A DNA stretch of 47,640 bases. Source: SIG607 sp045601805. Its GTDB lineage: Bacteria; Bacillota; Clostridia; Oscillospirales; Acutalibacteraceae. Location of the stretch: NCBI GenBank assembly GCA_045601805.1, contig JAZSAJ010000008.1:1-47640 (forward strand). Direction: 5' to 3'. Shown piece by piece: positions 36,676 to 44,951 of this stretch. The translations under genes and the position numbers were made by a program. How positions within the stretch are numbered: position 1 is the stretch's first letter; each line of letters starts with the position of its first letter. The notes beneath the pieces are model-generated. The model had not been told where the DNA came from. It worked only from the letters and a program-made list of their open reading frames with translations, and did not search any database.

Positions 36676-36692
36676 TAGGAGGATGCGTTTTA

Positions 36693-37115
36693 ATGTTTAA
36701 TTTAGTAGTATTAACAGGTCGCCTTACCGCTGACCCTGAACTTAAAACTACCCCAAATGGCGTATCTGTAACCACATTTTCAATAGCAGTAAGCCGTCGC
36801 TACCGCGCCGGTGAAGAAACCCAAGCAGATTTTATTAATATTGTTGCTTGGCGTCAAACTGCTGAATTCATTACAAAATACTTTAAAAAAGGCAGTATGA
36901 TTGGAATTGAGGGCTCTATTCAAACCCGTCGTTACACCGATAAAGACGGTAAAAACCGCACAGCGTTTGAGGTTATTGCCAACAACGCTCAGTTTGTTGA
37001 GTCTAAACGCGATTCTGCTCCTGCCGCTGCAGACGTTCCTGCATCTTTCAGCAACACAACCGGTACTGAATTTACCGAACTTCCTGCTGACGATGACGAC
37101 GATTTGCCATTTTAA
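36693..37115 (+). CDS. ssb: Single-stranded DNA-binding protein
   Basis: Tetrameric OB-fold protein that protects ssDNA in replication and repair. The 140 residues start MFNLVVLTGRLTADPELKTT, with VTTFSIAVSRRY and DFINIVAWRQTAEFITKYFK, then a short linker and the acidic partner-binding tail DDDDDLPF. Located between rpsF and rpsR, which marks the replicative SSB rather than a competence paralogue. TTGCT-free ATG start with AGGAGG. Confidence 0.97.
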   Translation: MFNLVVLTGRLTADPELKTTPNGVSVTTFSIAVSRRYRAGEETQADFINIVAWRQTAEFITKYFKKGSMIGIEGSIQTRRYTDKDGKNRTAFEVIANNAQFVESKRDSAPAAADVPASFSNTTGTEFTELPADDDDDLPF

Positions 37116-37140
37116 TATTAAATGAAGGAGGGTCTTACTA

Positions 37141-37383
37141 ATGGAAAGAACCGAAAGACCTGAGCATAGAAAAGCTCGCAGAAAGGTTTGTCATTTTTGT
37201 GCAGACCGTGTTGAAGAAATAGATTACAAAGATATAGCAAAACTTCGCAAGTTCGTTTCTGCTGAACGTGCAAAGATTCTTCCCCGCCGTGCTACCGGTA
37301 CTTGCGCTGCTCACCAGCGTAAACTTACCATTGCTATTAAGCGCGCACGTCAGGTTGCTATTCTTCCCTATTCTAACGACTAA
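37141..37383 (+). CDS. rpsR: 30S ribosomal protein S18, zinc-binding type
   Basis: An 80-residue basic protein: KVCHFCADRVEEIDYKDIAK, LRKFVSAERAKILPRRATGT and CAAHQRKLTIAIKRARQVAI. The CxxC pair plus Cys-x2-His later suggests a zinc-binding S18. Preceded by GGAGGG. Ends before a 13-bp terminator. Confidence 0.96.
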   Translation: MERTERPEHRKARRKVCHFCADRVEEIDYKDIAKLRKFVSAERAKILPRRATGTCAAHQRKLTIAIKRARQVAILPYSND

Positions 37384-37394
37384 TAGTAAACATT

Positions 37395-37433
37395 AAAGCT
37401 GTGTAACCAAATTGGTTACACAGCTTTTTTATT
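37395..37433. terminator. Bidirectional terminator between rpsR and ktrA
   Basis: 13-bp hairpin AAAGCTGTGTAACC / GGTTACACAGCTTT with T-runs on the plus side and TTTAATGTTT on the minus side. Separates the convergent rpsR and ktrA genes. Confidence 0.9.
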
Positions 37434-38079
37434 TTATGTGTGAAAGATTTGAAATATTGGCAATAACAATTAAAGTTTCCCCTTTTTTTAGTGGTGCAGA
37501 AGGGTCAATTTGCACCTCAACATTTTCTTCATCGCGCACGGCAATAACATTAAAACCATATTTTTTTCGCAGGTTAAGTTCAATAAGGTTTTTGCCAACC
37601 CAATCATCTTTAATATTTATTTCTGCTATTGAAACATCTTCCGATAATGACAGCATATCAATAAAGCCCGAACACAACAGATTTTTTGCAAGCCGTATAC
37701 CCGATTCGTTTTCAGGAAATACCACTTCATCAGCCCCAACGCTAAGCAATATTTTTTTGTGCCGTTCATTCGCGCATTTTGCAATAACAGTTTTTACCCC
37801 TGCCTCTTTACAAAGCGTAACAGCCATTACACTTGCTCCAAGGTTACTTGCCATACAAATAACTACTGTATCAATTTCGGATATACCTAAACCTTTAATA
37901 ACCTCTATATCGGTTACATCTGCGCATTTGCAAATTGGCAGATATGCTGCCGCATCGTTTATAATTCTTTGGTCTGCATCTACCGCTATAACTTCCATTC
38001 CGTTTTCCACTAATTCTTTTGCAACTGCTAAGCCGTACCTGCCAAGACCAAACACAGCATAACTCTGTTTCTTTCGCAT
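37429..38079 (-). CDS. ktrA: Potassium uptake regulatory subunit KtrA/TrkA
   Basis: Cytosolic octameric ring that gates the KtrB channel in response to nucleotides (ATP/ADP, and c-di-AMP at the C-domain in Firmicutes). The 216 residues contain an RCK_N Rossmann fold with VFGLGRYGLAVAKELVENG (GxGxxG), DADQRIINDAAAYLP and TVVICMASNLGASVMAV, and a C-terminal RCK_C domain (VSIAEINIKDDWVGKNLIEL). It starts 12 bases after the ktrB stop and ends at the bidirectional terminator. Confidence 0.92.
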   Translation of the reverse strand: MRKKQSYAVFGLGRYGLAVAKELVENGMEVIAVDADQRIINDAAAYLPICKCADVTDIEVIKGLGISEIDTVVICMASNLGASVMAVTLCKEAGVKTVIAKCANERHKKILLSVGADEVVFPENESGIRLAKNLLCSGFIDMLSLSEDVSIAEINIKDDWVGKNLIELNLRKKYGFNVIAVRDEENVEVQIDPSAPLKKGETLIVIANISNLSHIK

Positions 38080-38091
38080 AATTATTCTCCT

Positions 38092-39453
38092 TTATCCAAT
38101 ACTTATATCTTCTTCAGGGTCGGATATAACATTTTGATTTTCCTTTTTACTGCCAAGCGCAACAGCCAAAGATATTGGACCGACTCTGCCAAAATACATT
38201 GTTGTAATAATAATTACTTTTCCTATTTCGTTTAGTCCTGCCGTTATATTACGCGACAGGCCTACCGTAGCAGTAGCACTTACCGATTCATAAACAACAT
38301 CAATAACAGAAAAATCATTTGTTGCCAAAAGTAAAACAGCAGAAATAAAAATTATAATAAAAAATGTTATTACAACCGCAACCGCTTTGCGAATAGAATA
38401 TTGTGATACTGTGCGGTTAAAAACGGTTGCGGATTCCTTGTTTTTTATTGTTGCAAAAGCCGAGCAAATTAAAACAACCAAGGTAACTGTTTTTACACCG
38501 CCCGCAGTACCCACAGGCGAACCGCCTACAAACATTAATAAAATTGACACCAAATAAGATGCACCTGTTAAATTTTCTTGCGGCAAAGTTGCAAAACCTG
38601 CAGTTCTGGTGGTCACCGACTGAAAAAGTGATGTTTGAATTTTATTAAAAAGACTCATTTCCCCTATTGTTAATGGGTTGTTATACTCAAAAACAAATAT
38701 TAATAAACCGCCAAGAAATATTAACACAAGTGTTGCGGTTATTGCTATTTTAGAGTGTAAAGTTAAATACCTAAACAGATGTTTGTTTCGTTTTGTACGG
38801 TTTTTAAAAACGCGAACAATATCCCACCAAACAATAAAACCAATACCGCCCAAAACAATTAAGGCAGAGGTAACAATATTTATTAAAGGATTAGTTGCAT
38901 AATTACACAAACTGTTTTCGCCCACAATATCAATACCTGCATTGCAAAAAGCGGAAACAGCATTAAAAATTGATATCCATATTCCTCGTACACCAAAATC
39001 GGGAATGAACACAAGCATATAAAGCCCTGCCCCGATTCCTTCTATAATAAAAGTACCTGCAATAATTTTCTTTATAAACTTAGAAAGCCCAGCCATCGTG
39101 TTTAAATTAAAAGAATCTTTAATAAGCAAACGGTCTTCTATTCCCATTTTTTTATCAAGCATAACCGTAATCCCAAAAAATATGGTTATAACGCCAAGCC
39201 CACCAATTTGTATTAAACACAAAATAACTATTTGCCCAAAAAAACTCCAAGTAGATACTGTGGGAAGTGTAACAAGCCCTGTAACGCAGGTTGAAGTAGC
39301 GGCGGTAAACAGCGCATCAACATAAGGAACCGCTTCCCCTCGTGAAGAACTGATTGGCAGCGCCAAAAGGAAACTTCCTGCTAATATGGTTAACAAAAAA
39401 CTAACAAGAATTATTTGTGTTGTTGACAACGAAATTTTTCTTTTACTATTCAT
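38092..39453 (-). CDS. ktrB: Potassium channel/transporter subunit KtrB (TrkH family)
   Basis: A 453-residue membrane protein of the TrkH/KtrB superfamily: four pseudo-repeats of helix-pore-helix. Filter-like segments are TAATSTCVTGLVT, NAVSAFCNAGIDI, QSVTTRTAGFATL and SATATVGLSR, each with the conserved pore Gly. It forms a K+ (often Na+-linked) uptake system with KtrA. Start ATG at 39451-39453. Firmicutes often place ktrB and ktrA in this order. A short AT-rich gap separates it from the LCP gene terminator. Confidence 0.93.
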   Translation of the reverse strand: MNSKRKISLSTTQIILVSFLLTILAGSFLLALPISSSRGEAVPYVDALFTAATSTCVTGLVTLPTVSTWSFFGQIVILCLIQIGGLGVITIFFGITVMLDKKMGIEDRLLIKDSFNLNTMAGLSKFIKKIIAGTFIIEGIGAGLYMLVFIPDFGVRGIWISIFNAVSAFCNAGIDIVGENSLCNYATNPLINIVTSALIVLGGIGFIVWWDIVRVFKNRTKRNKHLFRYLTLHSKIAITATLVLIFLGGLLIFVFEYNNPLTIGEMSLFNKIQTSLFQSVTTRTAGFATLPQENLTGASYLVSILLMFVGGSPVGTAGGVKTVTLVVLICSAFATIKNKESATVFNRTVSQYSIRKAVAVVITFFIIIFISAVLLLATNDFSVIDVVYESVSATATVGLSRNITAGLNEIGKVIIITTMYFGRVGPISLAVALGSKKENQNVISDPEEDISIG

Positions 39454-39530
39454 ATCATATCTTCCAACTTAATACTAAGTTTAATCATACGGTTATTTTA
39501 CCACATTACAGTAAATATTTCAATATTTTA

Positions 39531-39566
39531 AAAAACGGCTGTCCGATTAAATCGGTCAGCCGTTAA
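39531..39566 (-). terminator. Terminator after the LCP gene
   Basis: Hairpin AACGGCTGACCGATT / AATCGGACAGCCGTT (one mismatch) followed on the minus strand by TTTTTTAAAATA. Confidence 0.9.
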
Positions 39567-39569
39567 TAT

Positions 39570-40631
39570 TTACCCTGCCGGTTGTGCAGGGGTTTCTGCA
39601 GGAGTTTCGGGGGCTTTATAATATTTACCCTCTTCGTTTATAAAATCGTGAAGTTTTTGTTTTGCAATATTTAAATCGTAAATATAATACCAAACGCCAT
39701 TTACAAATGCATCAAGACCGTCTTTGGGGTTACATTCGTCATCGGGCAAACTAATATTTTCCATTGTGCAGGGGTTTTTAAGCACCCAAAAAGCAAGTTC
39801 AATAATTTCGGCATTTGTAAGCGAAGTTTCGCAATGGCTAAGTCCCATTGAGGCAAGTTCAGGAAGCTTATTAACGCTTACACTTTTCATTTTTTCGTAA
39901 ACCGCCGCAATAACTTCTTTTTGGCGGTTACCTCGGTCAACATCGTTGCCTGTGTAACGGTTTCTTGAATATGCAAGTGCTTGAGGGCCGGTTAAAAGTT
40001 GCAAACCGGTTTTTGTTATTGGGTCGCACTTAATACCAATTTCGTTAAGGTGGGTAACATATTCGCGGTTCATTATCATCATTTCATGAGCGTCAACATC
40101 AATCATAACACCGCCCACGGCATCAATAATTTGTGAAAATCCAAAGAAGTTCACCGTTATGTAATCGGTTATGTTTAAATCAAAGTTTTGGTTAAGCGCC
40201 TTTATAGAAAGTTGTGGGCCGCTATCGTTATAAAAACCGTATGCATGGGTAATTTTATCTTTAATAGTGCCACTTTCGCGTTCAATTTTAACATAACTGT
40301 CCCTTGCAATAGATGTCATTTTAATTTTTTTGTGCTTTTTATCAAGCGTAAGAACAATTATAGCATCAGACAGCCCTTTGTTTGTATCGCTTCGGGCATC
40401 AATGCCAAACAAAGCAATATTAACAACATCAACACCCTTAAACGCTTCTTCGTTTATTGAAAGTTCTTCTTCCTCTACTTCACCGCGTTCCATATTGTTA
40501 AGCAAATGGTGAACATACGCAAAAACCGAACCGGCGGCTATGCAAAGCACCAAAAAAATGCTTGTTAAAGTTATAATTAGTGTTTTTGCTTTTTTAGAAA
40601 GTTTTTTTCTTTCTTTTACATTATTATCCAA
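39570..40631 (-). CDS. LytR-CpsA-Psr family wall-glycopolymer ligase
   Basis: A 353-residue type II membrane protein. LCP enzymes transfer teichoic acids or capsule from undecaprenyl carriers to peptidoglycan. Cytoplasmic Lys-rich N-terminus, one membrane helix (TLIITLTSIFLVLCIAAGSV), then the LCP domain with IALFGIDARSDTNKGLSDAI, KMTSIARDSYVKI, DYITVNFFGFSQIIDAVGGV and LAYSRNRYTGNDVDRGNRQK, containing the conserved Arg and Asp residues. Ends in a Pro/Ala-rich tail (PETPAETPAQPAG). ATG at 40629-40631. Own promoter and terminator. Confidence 0.92.
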   Translation of the reverse strand: MDNNVKERKKLSKKAKTLIITLTSIFLVLCIAAGSVFAYVHHLLNNMERGEVEEEELSINEEAFKGVDVVNIALFGIDARSDTNKGLSDAIIVLTLDKKHKKIKMTSIARDSYVKIERESGTIKDKITHAYGFYNDSGPQLSIKALNQNFDLNITDYITVNFFGFSQIIDAVGGVMIDVDAHEMMIMNREYVTHLNEIGIKCDPITKTGLQLLTGPQALAYSRNRYTGNDVDRGNRQKEVIAAVYEKMKSVSVNKLPELASMGLSHCETSLTNAEIIELAFWVLKNPCTMENISLPDDECNPKDGLDAFVNGVWYYIYDLNIAKQKLHDFINEEGKYYKAPETPAETPAQPAG

Positions 40632-40663
40632 TTTTTTATCCCCTTGTGCTTTTTTCCGTTTAC

Positions 40664-40691
40664 ATTATATCATAAATTAAAAATAAGTCAA
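40664..40691 (-). promoter_or_regulatory. Promoter of the LCP gene
   Basis: TTGACT (40686-40691) and TATAAT (40664-40669) on the minus strand, 16-base spacer, 32 bases before the LCP start. Confidence 0.72.
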
Positions 40692-40730
40692 CAACGGCAT
40701 AACTAAACTGTTTTTGCATATAATTTTTTT

Positions 40731-40795
40731 GGGATGTAGTTAGCCAAAAGGCGCCTTAAACCCGCGTCTTTTAGGCTGGTTCGGGGGTAAATGTT
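40731..40795 (+). promoter_or_regulatory. Compact structured leader of DUF6512, riboswitch-like
   Basis: TATAAT at 40719-40724 predicts a start at GGG (40731), leaving about 65 leader bases. AGCCAAAAG (40742-40750) pairs with CTTTTAGGCT (40768-40777). The enclosed loop contains TTAAACCCG, which can pair with GGTTCGGG just before the start codon and so mask the GGGGG ribosome site. That H-type pseudoknot is the layout of a translational riboswitch. I do not recognise the aptamer. Confidence 0.42.
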
Positions 40796-41335
40796 TTGGC
40801 TATGTTTAAAAAACTTTATTATTGGCAAACGGCGGGGTTTTTATTTACAAGTGCTTTTGGGGTTGTTTTGCACTTCTTATACGATTGGTGTAATCAAAAC
40901 CGTTTTGTTGCAATTTTTTCGGGCGTAAACGAATCTACCTGGGAGCATATGAAACTTTTATTTTTTTCGCTGTTTATTTTTTCTTTGGTGCAGTATTTCT
41001 TTTTTAAAGATTACAAACAGTTCTTTTGCGTAAAATTAAAAGGTATTTTGTTGGGAATAACTCTTATTCCGATTATTTTTTACACATTAACAGGCGCGTT
41101 TGGGGAGCTTCCCGATTGGCTGAATATTAGCATTTTCTTTATATCGGCGCTTTTGGTATTTTTGTTTGAAACACTTCTTTTTAAAAACACACATAACGCG
41201 AAAAGTTCATTTCCTTGTTTTATTATAATTTTATTTATTGCCTTGATTTTTGCAGTATTTACTTTTTATACGCCAAGGTTACCATTGTTTTTAGATACAG
41301 CGGAAAACTTTTACGGTATTAAAAAAACTCCCTAA
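40796..41335 (+). CDS. DUF6512 membrane protein
   Basis: A 179-residue protein with about five or six membrane helices: KLYYWQTAGFLFTSAFGVVL, GVNESTWEHMKLLFFSLFIF, LLGITLIPIIFYTLTGAFGE and CFIIILFIALIFAVFTFYTP. The NRFVAIFSGVNESTWEHMKL block is typical of DUF6512, a Firmicutes family of unknown function. The start is either TTG at 40796 (eight bases after GGGGG) or ATG at 40802. It stands alone behind a structured leader and ends at a terminator shared with the CDF gene. Confidence 0.78.
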   Translation: MAMFKKLYYWQTAGFLFTSAFGVVLHFLYDWCNQNRFVAIFSGVNESTWEHMKLLFFSLFIFSLVQYFFFKDYKQFFCVKLKGILLGITLIPIIFYTLTGAFGELPDWLNISIFFISALLVFLFETLLFKNTHNAKSSFPCFIIILFIALIFAVFTFYTPRLPLFLDTAENFYGIKKTP

Positions 41336-41348
41336 CGGGAGTTTTTTT
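41321..41348. terminator. Bidirectional terminator between DUF6512 and CDF genes
   Basis: AAAAAAACTCCC-TAAC-GGGAGTTTTTTT, a perfect palindrome with T-runs on both strands. It overlaps the stop codons of both convergent genes. Confidence 0.93.
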
Positions 41349-42240
41349 AATGGTGATGATGGTGGTGATGGTGGTGATGTCCGTGTGCCTCTTCTATTCG
41401 GCATTCTTGTTCGTGACAATGTTCGCTTTCAGTTTCAAGTTCAAGTGTTGCGTGAACAATGCCAATATGTTCAAGTTTTTCCCTTGCTTTTTCTTTAATT
41501 TCGTGTTGGTCCATATCAGTTACAATATGCATTGTGGCGTAATTACTGTTTCCGTCAACACTCCACGCGTGAACATGGTGAACATTTTTTACGCCCTCTA
41601 TTTTACATAGTTCTTCTTTTATACTTTCAACACTTATTCCAAGCGGTACCTTTTCTAAAAACAAATCAAGCGCTTCTTTAAGGTTTTTAAATGCGCTTAT
41701 AAATATAAACACCGCAACACAAATAGAAAGTATTGAATCTATTAAAGCAAAATCGGTAAACCGCATTACTAATGCGCCAATTAAAACAACAACCCAACCC
41801 AAAACATCTTCAAGCATGTGAAGATTTACGGCTTTTTGGTTTATGTTTTCGCCGTCTTTGGTAAAATAGGCGGCGGCAAAGTTTACAATTACACCAATAA
41901 TTGCAAAAATTATCATTCCGTTATAATTTATGGGTGTTGGGTTAAAAATTCTTAATACCGCGTTAAAAATAACAACAACAGACCCAACAAGCAAAATCAT
42001 GGTTGTTATAACACCGCCAATAACCGAATATCGTGTGTACCCGTAAGTGTAAACTTCGTCGGGTTGTTTTTTGCTTTTTGCTTCAAACAAACAGGCAAGG
42101 CCAATGCTTACCGCATCGCCCAAATCGTGAACAGCGTCGGATGTAATTGCAACACTGCCCGTAAACACACCGCCAAAAAATTCAAACACCGCAAAGGCAA
42201 GATTAAGCACAAATGCAATAAAAATATTTTTGTTTTTCAA
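41347..42240 (-). CDS. Cation diffusion facilitator (zinc/heavy metal exporter)
   Basis: A 297-residue proton-coupled metal exporter with six membrane helices. Transport-site residues are in ITSDAVHDLGDAVSIGLAC (helix 2) and LHMLEDVLGWVVVLIGALVM (helix 5), close to the CzcD/ZnT pattern with His and Asp ligands, which favours zinc. The cytoplasmic domain follows (IEGVKNVHHVHAWSVDGNSN, ATMHIVTDMDQHE). The C-terminus ends in ECRIEEAHGH followed by ten consecutive His, an unusual metal-binding tail. ATG at 42238-42240. Confidence 0.92.
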   Translation of the reverse strand: MKNKNIFIAFVLNLAFAVFEFFGGVFTGSVAITSDAVHDLGDAVSIGLACLFEAKSKKQPDEVYTYGYTRYSVIGGVITTMILLVGSVVVIFNAVLRIFNPTPINYNGMIIFAIIGVIVNFAAAYFTKDGENINQKAVNLHMLEDVLGWVVVLIGALVMRFTDFALIDSILSICVAVFIFISAFKNLKEALDLFLEKVPLGISVESIKEELCKIEGVKNVHHVHAWSVDGNSNYATMHIVTDMDQHEIKEKAREKLEHIGIVHATLELETESEHCHEQECRIEEAHGHHHHHHHHHH

Positions 42241-42332
42241 ATATATCGCTCCCTTTTATTACATTATATTATACCATAATGAAATTTTCCAGTCAATTTA
42301 ATATACTTTTAAAAAATTATACAACTGGTTGC

Positions 42333-42361
42333 TTGATAAAATAATTTATTTGTAGTATAAT
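42333..42361 (+). promoter_or_regulatory. Promoter of nagB
   Basis: TTGATA (42333-42338) and TATAAT (42356-42361), 17-base spacer, 32 bases before the nagB start. Confidence 0.75.
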
Positions 42362-42393
42362 AAGTTTAACAAATTTTTTTAGGAGTGATTCAC

Positions 42394-43179
42394 TTGAAAC
42401 TTATTATTAAAAACAATTACGAAGATATGAGTTTGTGGGCAGCACAGCATATTGCCAATGCAATAAATGCTCACAAAGAAGACCGCCCGTTTATTTTGGG
42501 TCTTCCCACCGGTTCTTCACCGCTTGGCGTTTACAAAAACCTTATTAAAATGAACAAAGAAGGCAAAGTAACTTTTAAAAATGTTGTTACCTTTAATATG
42601 GACGAATACGTTGGTTTGCCCCGTGAGCACGACCAAAGTTATTGGTACTTTATGCACGATAACTTCTTTAACCACATTGATATTCCTGCTGAAAACATTA
42701 ACATTTTAAACGGTATGGCACCTGATTTAGAAGCAGAATGCAAACGCTATGAAGACAAAATTGCTTCGTACGGCGGTATTGATTTGTTCCTTGGCGGCAG
42801 CGGTGTTGACGGTCACATTGCATTTAACGAGCCCTTTACTTCGCTTGTTTCACGCACTGGCGTACGCGCTCTAACACAAGATACTTTAATTGTAAACTCG
42901 CGCTTCTTTGATAACGACCCCAACAAAGTTCCCAAAACTGCTTTGTCGGTTGGCGTTGGCACAGTTTGCGATTCTAAACAGGTTCTTTTGCTTATAAGCG
43001 GCCACAACAAAGCACGCGCTTTAAAACACTGTGTTGAAGGTGGCGTTGACCACGCTTGGACAATTAGCGCACTTCAACTTCACAATGATGGCATTATTGC
43101 TTGTGATGAAGACGCTTGCGGCGAACTTAAGGTTGACACTTACAAGTACTTTAAAGAAATTTACAAAGACGAAAAATAA
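42394..43179 (+). CDS. nagB: Glucosamine-6-phosphate deaminase
   Basis: Converts glucosamine-6-phosphate to fructose-6-phosphate and ammonia, feeding amino sugars into glycolysis. The 261 residues start KLIIKNNYEDMSLWAAQHIA, with GLPTGSSPLGVYKNLI (phosphate loop), FNMDEYVGL, GGSGVDGHIAFNEP (catalytic Asp and His) and SKQVLLLISGHNKA. The start is TTG at 42394 because AGGAG overlaps an earlier in-frame GTG. No nagA is adjacent. Own promoter and terminator. Confidence 0.95.
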   Translation: MKLIIKNNYEDMSLWAAQHIANAINAHKEDRPFILGLPTGSSPLGVYKNLIKMNKEGKVTFKNVVTFNMDEYVGLPREHDQSYWYFMHDNFFNHIDIPAENINILNGMAPDLEAECKRYEDKIASYGGIDLFLGGSGVDGHIAFNEPFTSLVSRTGVRALTQDTLIVNSRFFDNDPNKVPKTALSVGVGTVCDSKQVLLLISGHNKARALKHCVEGGVDHAWTISALQLHNDGIIACDEDACGELKVDTYKYFKEIYKDEK

Positions 43180-43185
43180 AACCAA

Positions 43186-43213
43186 AAACCCCAAGCCGTT
43201 GGCTTGGGGTTTT
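43186..43213. terminator. Terminator between nagB and the acyltransferase gene
   Basis: AAACCCCAAGCC-GTT-GGCTTGGGGTTT with TTATT on the right and TTTGGTTTTATTTT on the minus side; serves both convergent genes. Confidence 0.92.
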
Positions 43214-43214
43214 A

Positions 43215-44228
43215 TTATGGAACAATATGTTTAATAACAGGAATTCGTTTCATTATGAAAATAATTAAAAGCGATATTCCGTAAATAAGGAAAGGCACTA
43301 ACAACCGCCAAATCCAACCGCCATCGGGCATAATGTAAGTTAGGGCTTTATTTACAATCATATGTATTAAATATATGCCAAAACTGCAACCGCTAACGGC
43401 AGAAATCGTTTTAGTTAATTTTGGGTGGTTGGCAATTCGTTCAATAACGCGTGAATGGCGGAACCAAACAAAGACCGCAACCGCAAGAAATACCGAATAA
43501 TACTCTAAATAATTAAAAAATGTTTTGTTTATTGCACCGTCGCGAAACGATAAAATTACTGTACCGCCATAGCGTATAACCACGCCTAATACACCTAAAA
43601 CATAAATAACAATTCTTCTTTTAAAAGAAAGTTCTTCGGTTGAAAGCAAATACCCAAGAATTGTAAATAGCAAATAGCCCCCTGCCATAACAAAATTAAA
43701 ACTGCCGTTCCACGCTATACCCAAATAACTAAAAACAGGTGGCAAAAACGAAACCGTTAAAAAAGTTATTCCTGCCATATACCACAAAGCATTACGATTT
43801 TTTCGTAACAACGATAATACCGGCATAGCAAGATAAATTGCAAACAACGGAATAAAAAACCAGTACACATTTTGTATTGATGTGCAAATAAAACGGCTTA
43901 AGTATTGGCGTAATCCAATTTTAAAGGGGTTAACCCTAAACACAACACTGCAAATAAGCGACCACACAACAAAAGGAATAACAGTGCGAATAAATCGCCT
44001 TTTTAAAAAGTTTGCCGTAGTATAGCGTTCGCGGTAGTTAATTAAAGTTGCGCCCGAAAGCATAAAAAATATTGGAACCGGCCAATAAAAAAGCACCTCT
44101 ACGCCAAGTGCCTGATACCAATGAGGCGAATTTGAAAAAACATGAGCCAAACCGTTGTTATGCAACATTACAACGCCAAATGTGGCAATAATGTTTAAAA
44201 TATCATAATATAATACCCGCTTTTTCAT
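43215..44228 (-). CDS. Membrane acyltransferase 3 family protein
   Basis: A 337-residue protein with about ten membrane helices, starting KKRVLYYDILNIIATFGVVM, including the family's early His region (MLHNNGLAHVF), PVPIFFMLSGATLINYRERY and FLKRRFIRTVIPFVVWSLI. Such enzymes (OafA, WecH, IcaC relatives) O-acetylate envelope glycans or lipids. No glycan-synthesis partner genes are adjacent, so the acceptor is unknown. Confidence 0.88.
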   Translation of the reverse strand: MKKRVLYYDILNIIATFGVVMLHNNGLAHVFSNSPHWYQALGVEVLFYWPVPIFFMLSGATLINYRERYTTANFLKRRFIRTVIPFVVWSLICSVVFRVNPFKIGLRQYLSRFICTSIQNVYWFFIPLFAIYLAMPVLSLLRKNRNALWYMAGITFLTVSFLPPVFSYLGIAWNGSFNFVMAGGYLLFTILGYLLSTEELSFKRRIVIYVLGVLGVVIRYGGTVILSFRDGAINKTFFNYLEYYSVFLAVAVFVWFRHSRVIERIANHPKLTKTISAVSGCSFGIYLIHMIVNKALTYIMPDGGWIWRLLVPFLIYGISLLIIFIMKRIPVIKHIVP

Positions 44229-44411
44229 GGCAACGCCCCCTTAACAAAACAATTATATCATTTGCCATAATACAAGTCAAGCGTGCCAAAAACCGCAAAG
44301 TTTTGTTTGCTTATTTGTTACATTTTTTAGGCAAATTTTAAAAAAAGTATATGAAATTTTTGAAAATCCGTGCTAAAATATTTATATATACAATATGAAA
44401 GCAGGGGTTTT

Positions 44412-44918
44412 ATGTTTAAAATTAACGATATAATTATATATGGTTCGCACGGTGTTTGCAAAATTACAGGTATTGAAGAAAAGAATATTATGGGCACAAA
44501 AAATAAATATTTTGCGCTTAAACCAATTAAAAGCGAAAATTCAACCTTTTTTGTTCCAACCGATAATAAAAATGTTCTTTCTAAAATAAGAAAAATATTA
44601 TCAAAAGAAGAAATAAACGAACTTATTGATTCAATGCCTAACGAAAGCGCCAATTGGATAGCCAACGAAAACACCCGAAAAGAAAAATATAAGTACATAC
44701 TTTCCGAAGGAAATCATACCGAACTTATAAAAATGATTAAAGCCCTGTTTTTTGAAAAGAAAGAACGCGAAGCAAACGGAAAACGCCTTTTTGCTTCTGA
44801 CGAACGGTTTTTAAAAGATGCAGAGCAACTTTTATACGGCGAATTTCAATATGTTCTTAACTTAAACGAAGACGAACTAATGAAATACATTTTTAATAGA
44901 ATAGAAAAAAACTGTTAG
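44412..44918 (+). CDS. CarD-like transcriptional regulator
   Basis: A 168-residue protein. The N-terminal 60 residues form a CarD/TRCF RNA polymerase interaction domain: MFKINDIIIYGSHGVCKITG and FALKPIKSENSTFFVPTDNK. A helical C-terminal part follows (MIKALFFEKKEREANGKRLF, DEDELMKYIFNRIE-like helices). CarD proteins bind RNA polymerase beta and alter promoter opening. The ATG at 44412 was chosen because GCAGGGG lies eight bases upstream. Probable promoter TTGAAA-17-TATATA just before. Alone between its promoter and terminator. Confidence 0.86.
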   Translation: MFKINDIIIYGSHGVCKITGIEEKNIMGTKNKYFALKPIKSENSTFFVPTDNKNVLSKIRKILSKEEINELIDSMPNESANWIANENTRKEKYKYILSEGNHTELIKMIKALFFEKKEREANGKRLFASDERFLKDAEQLLYGEFQYVLNLNEDELMKYIFNRIEKNC

Positions 44919-44939
44919 GTTTTCCCTAACAGTTTTTTT
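44911..44939 (+). terminator. Terminator overlapping the CarD-like gene stop
   Basis: ACTGTTAGG-TTTTC-CCTAACAGT followed by seven T residues; the stop codon TAG is in the left arm. Confidence 0.92.
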
Positions 44940-44951
44940 AATGTAAAACTT

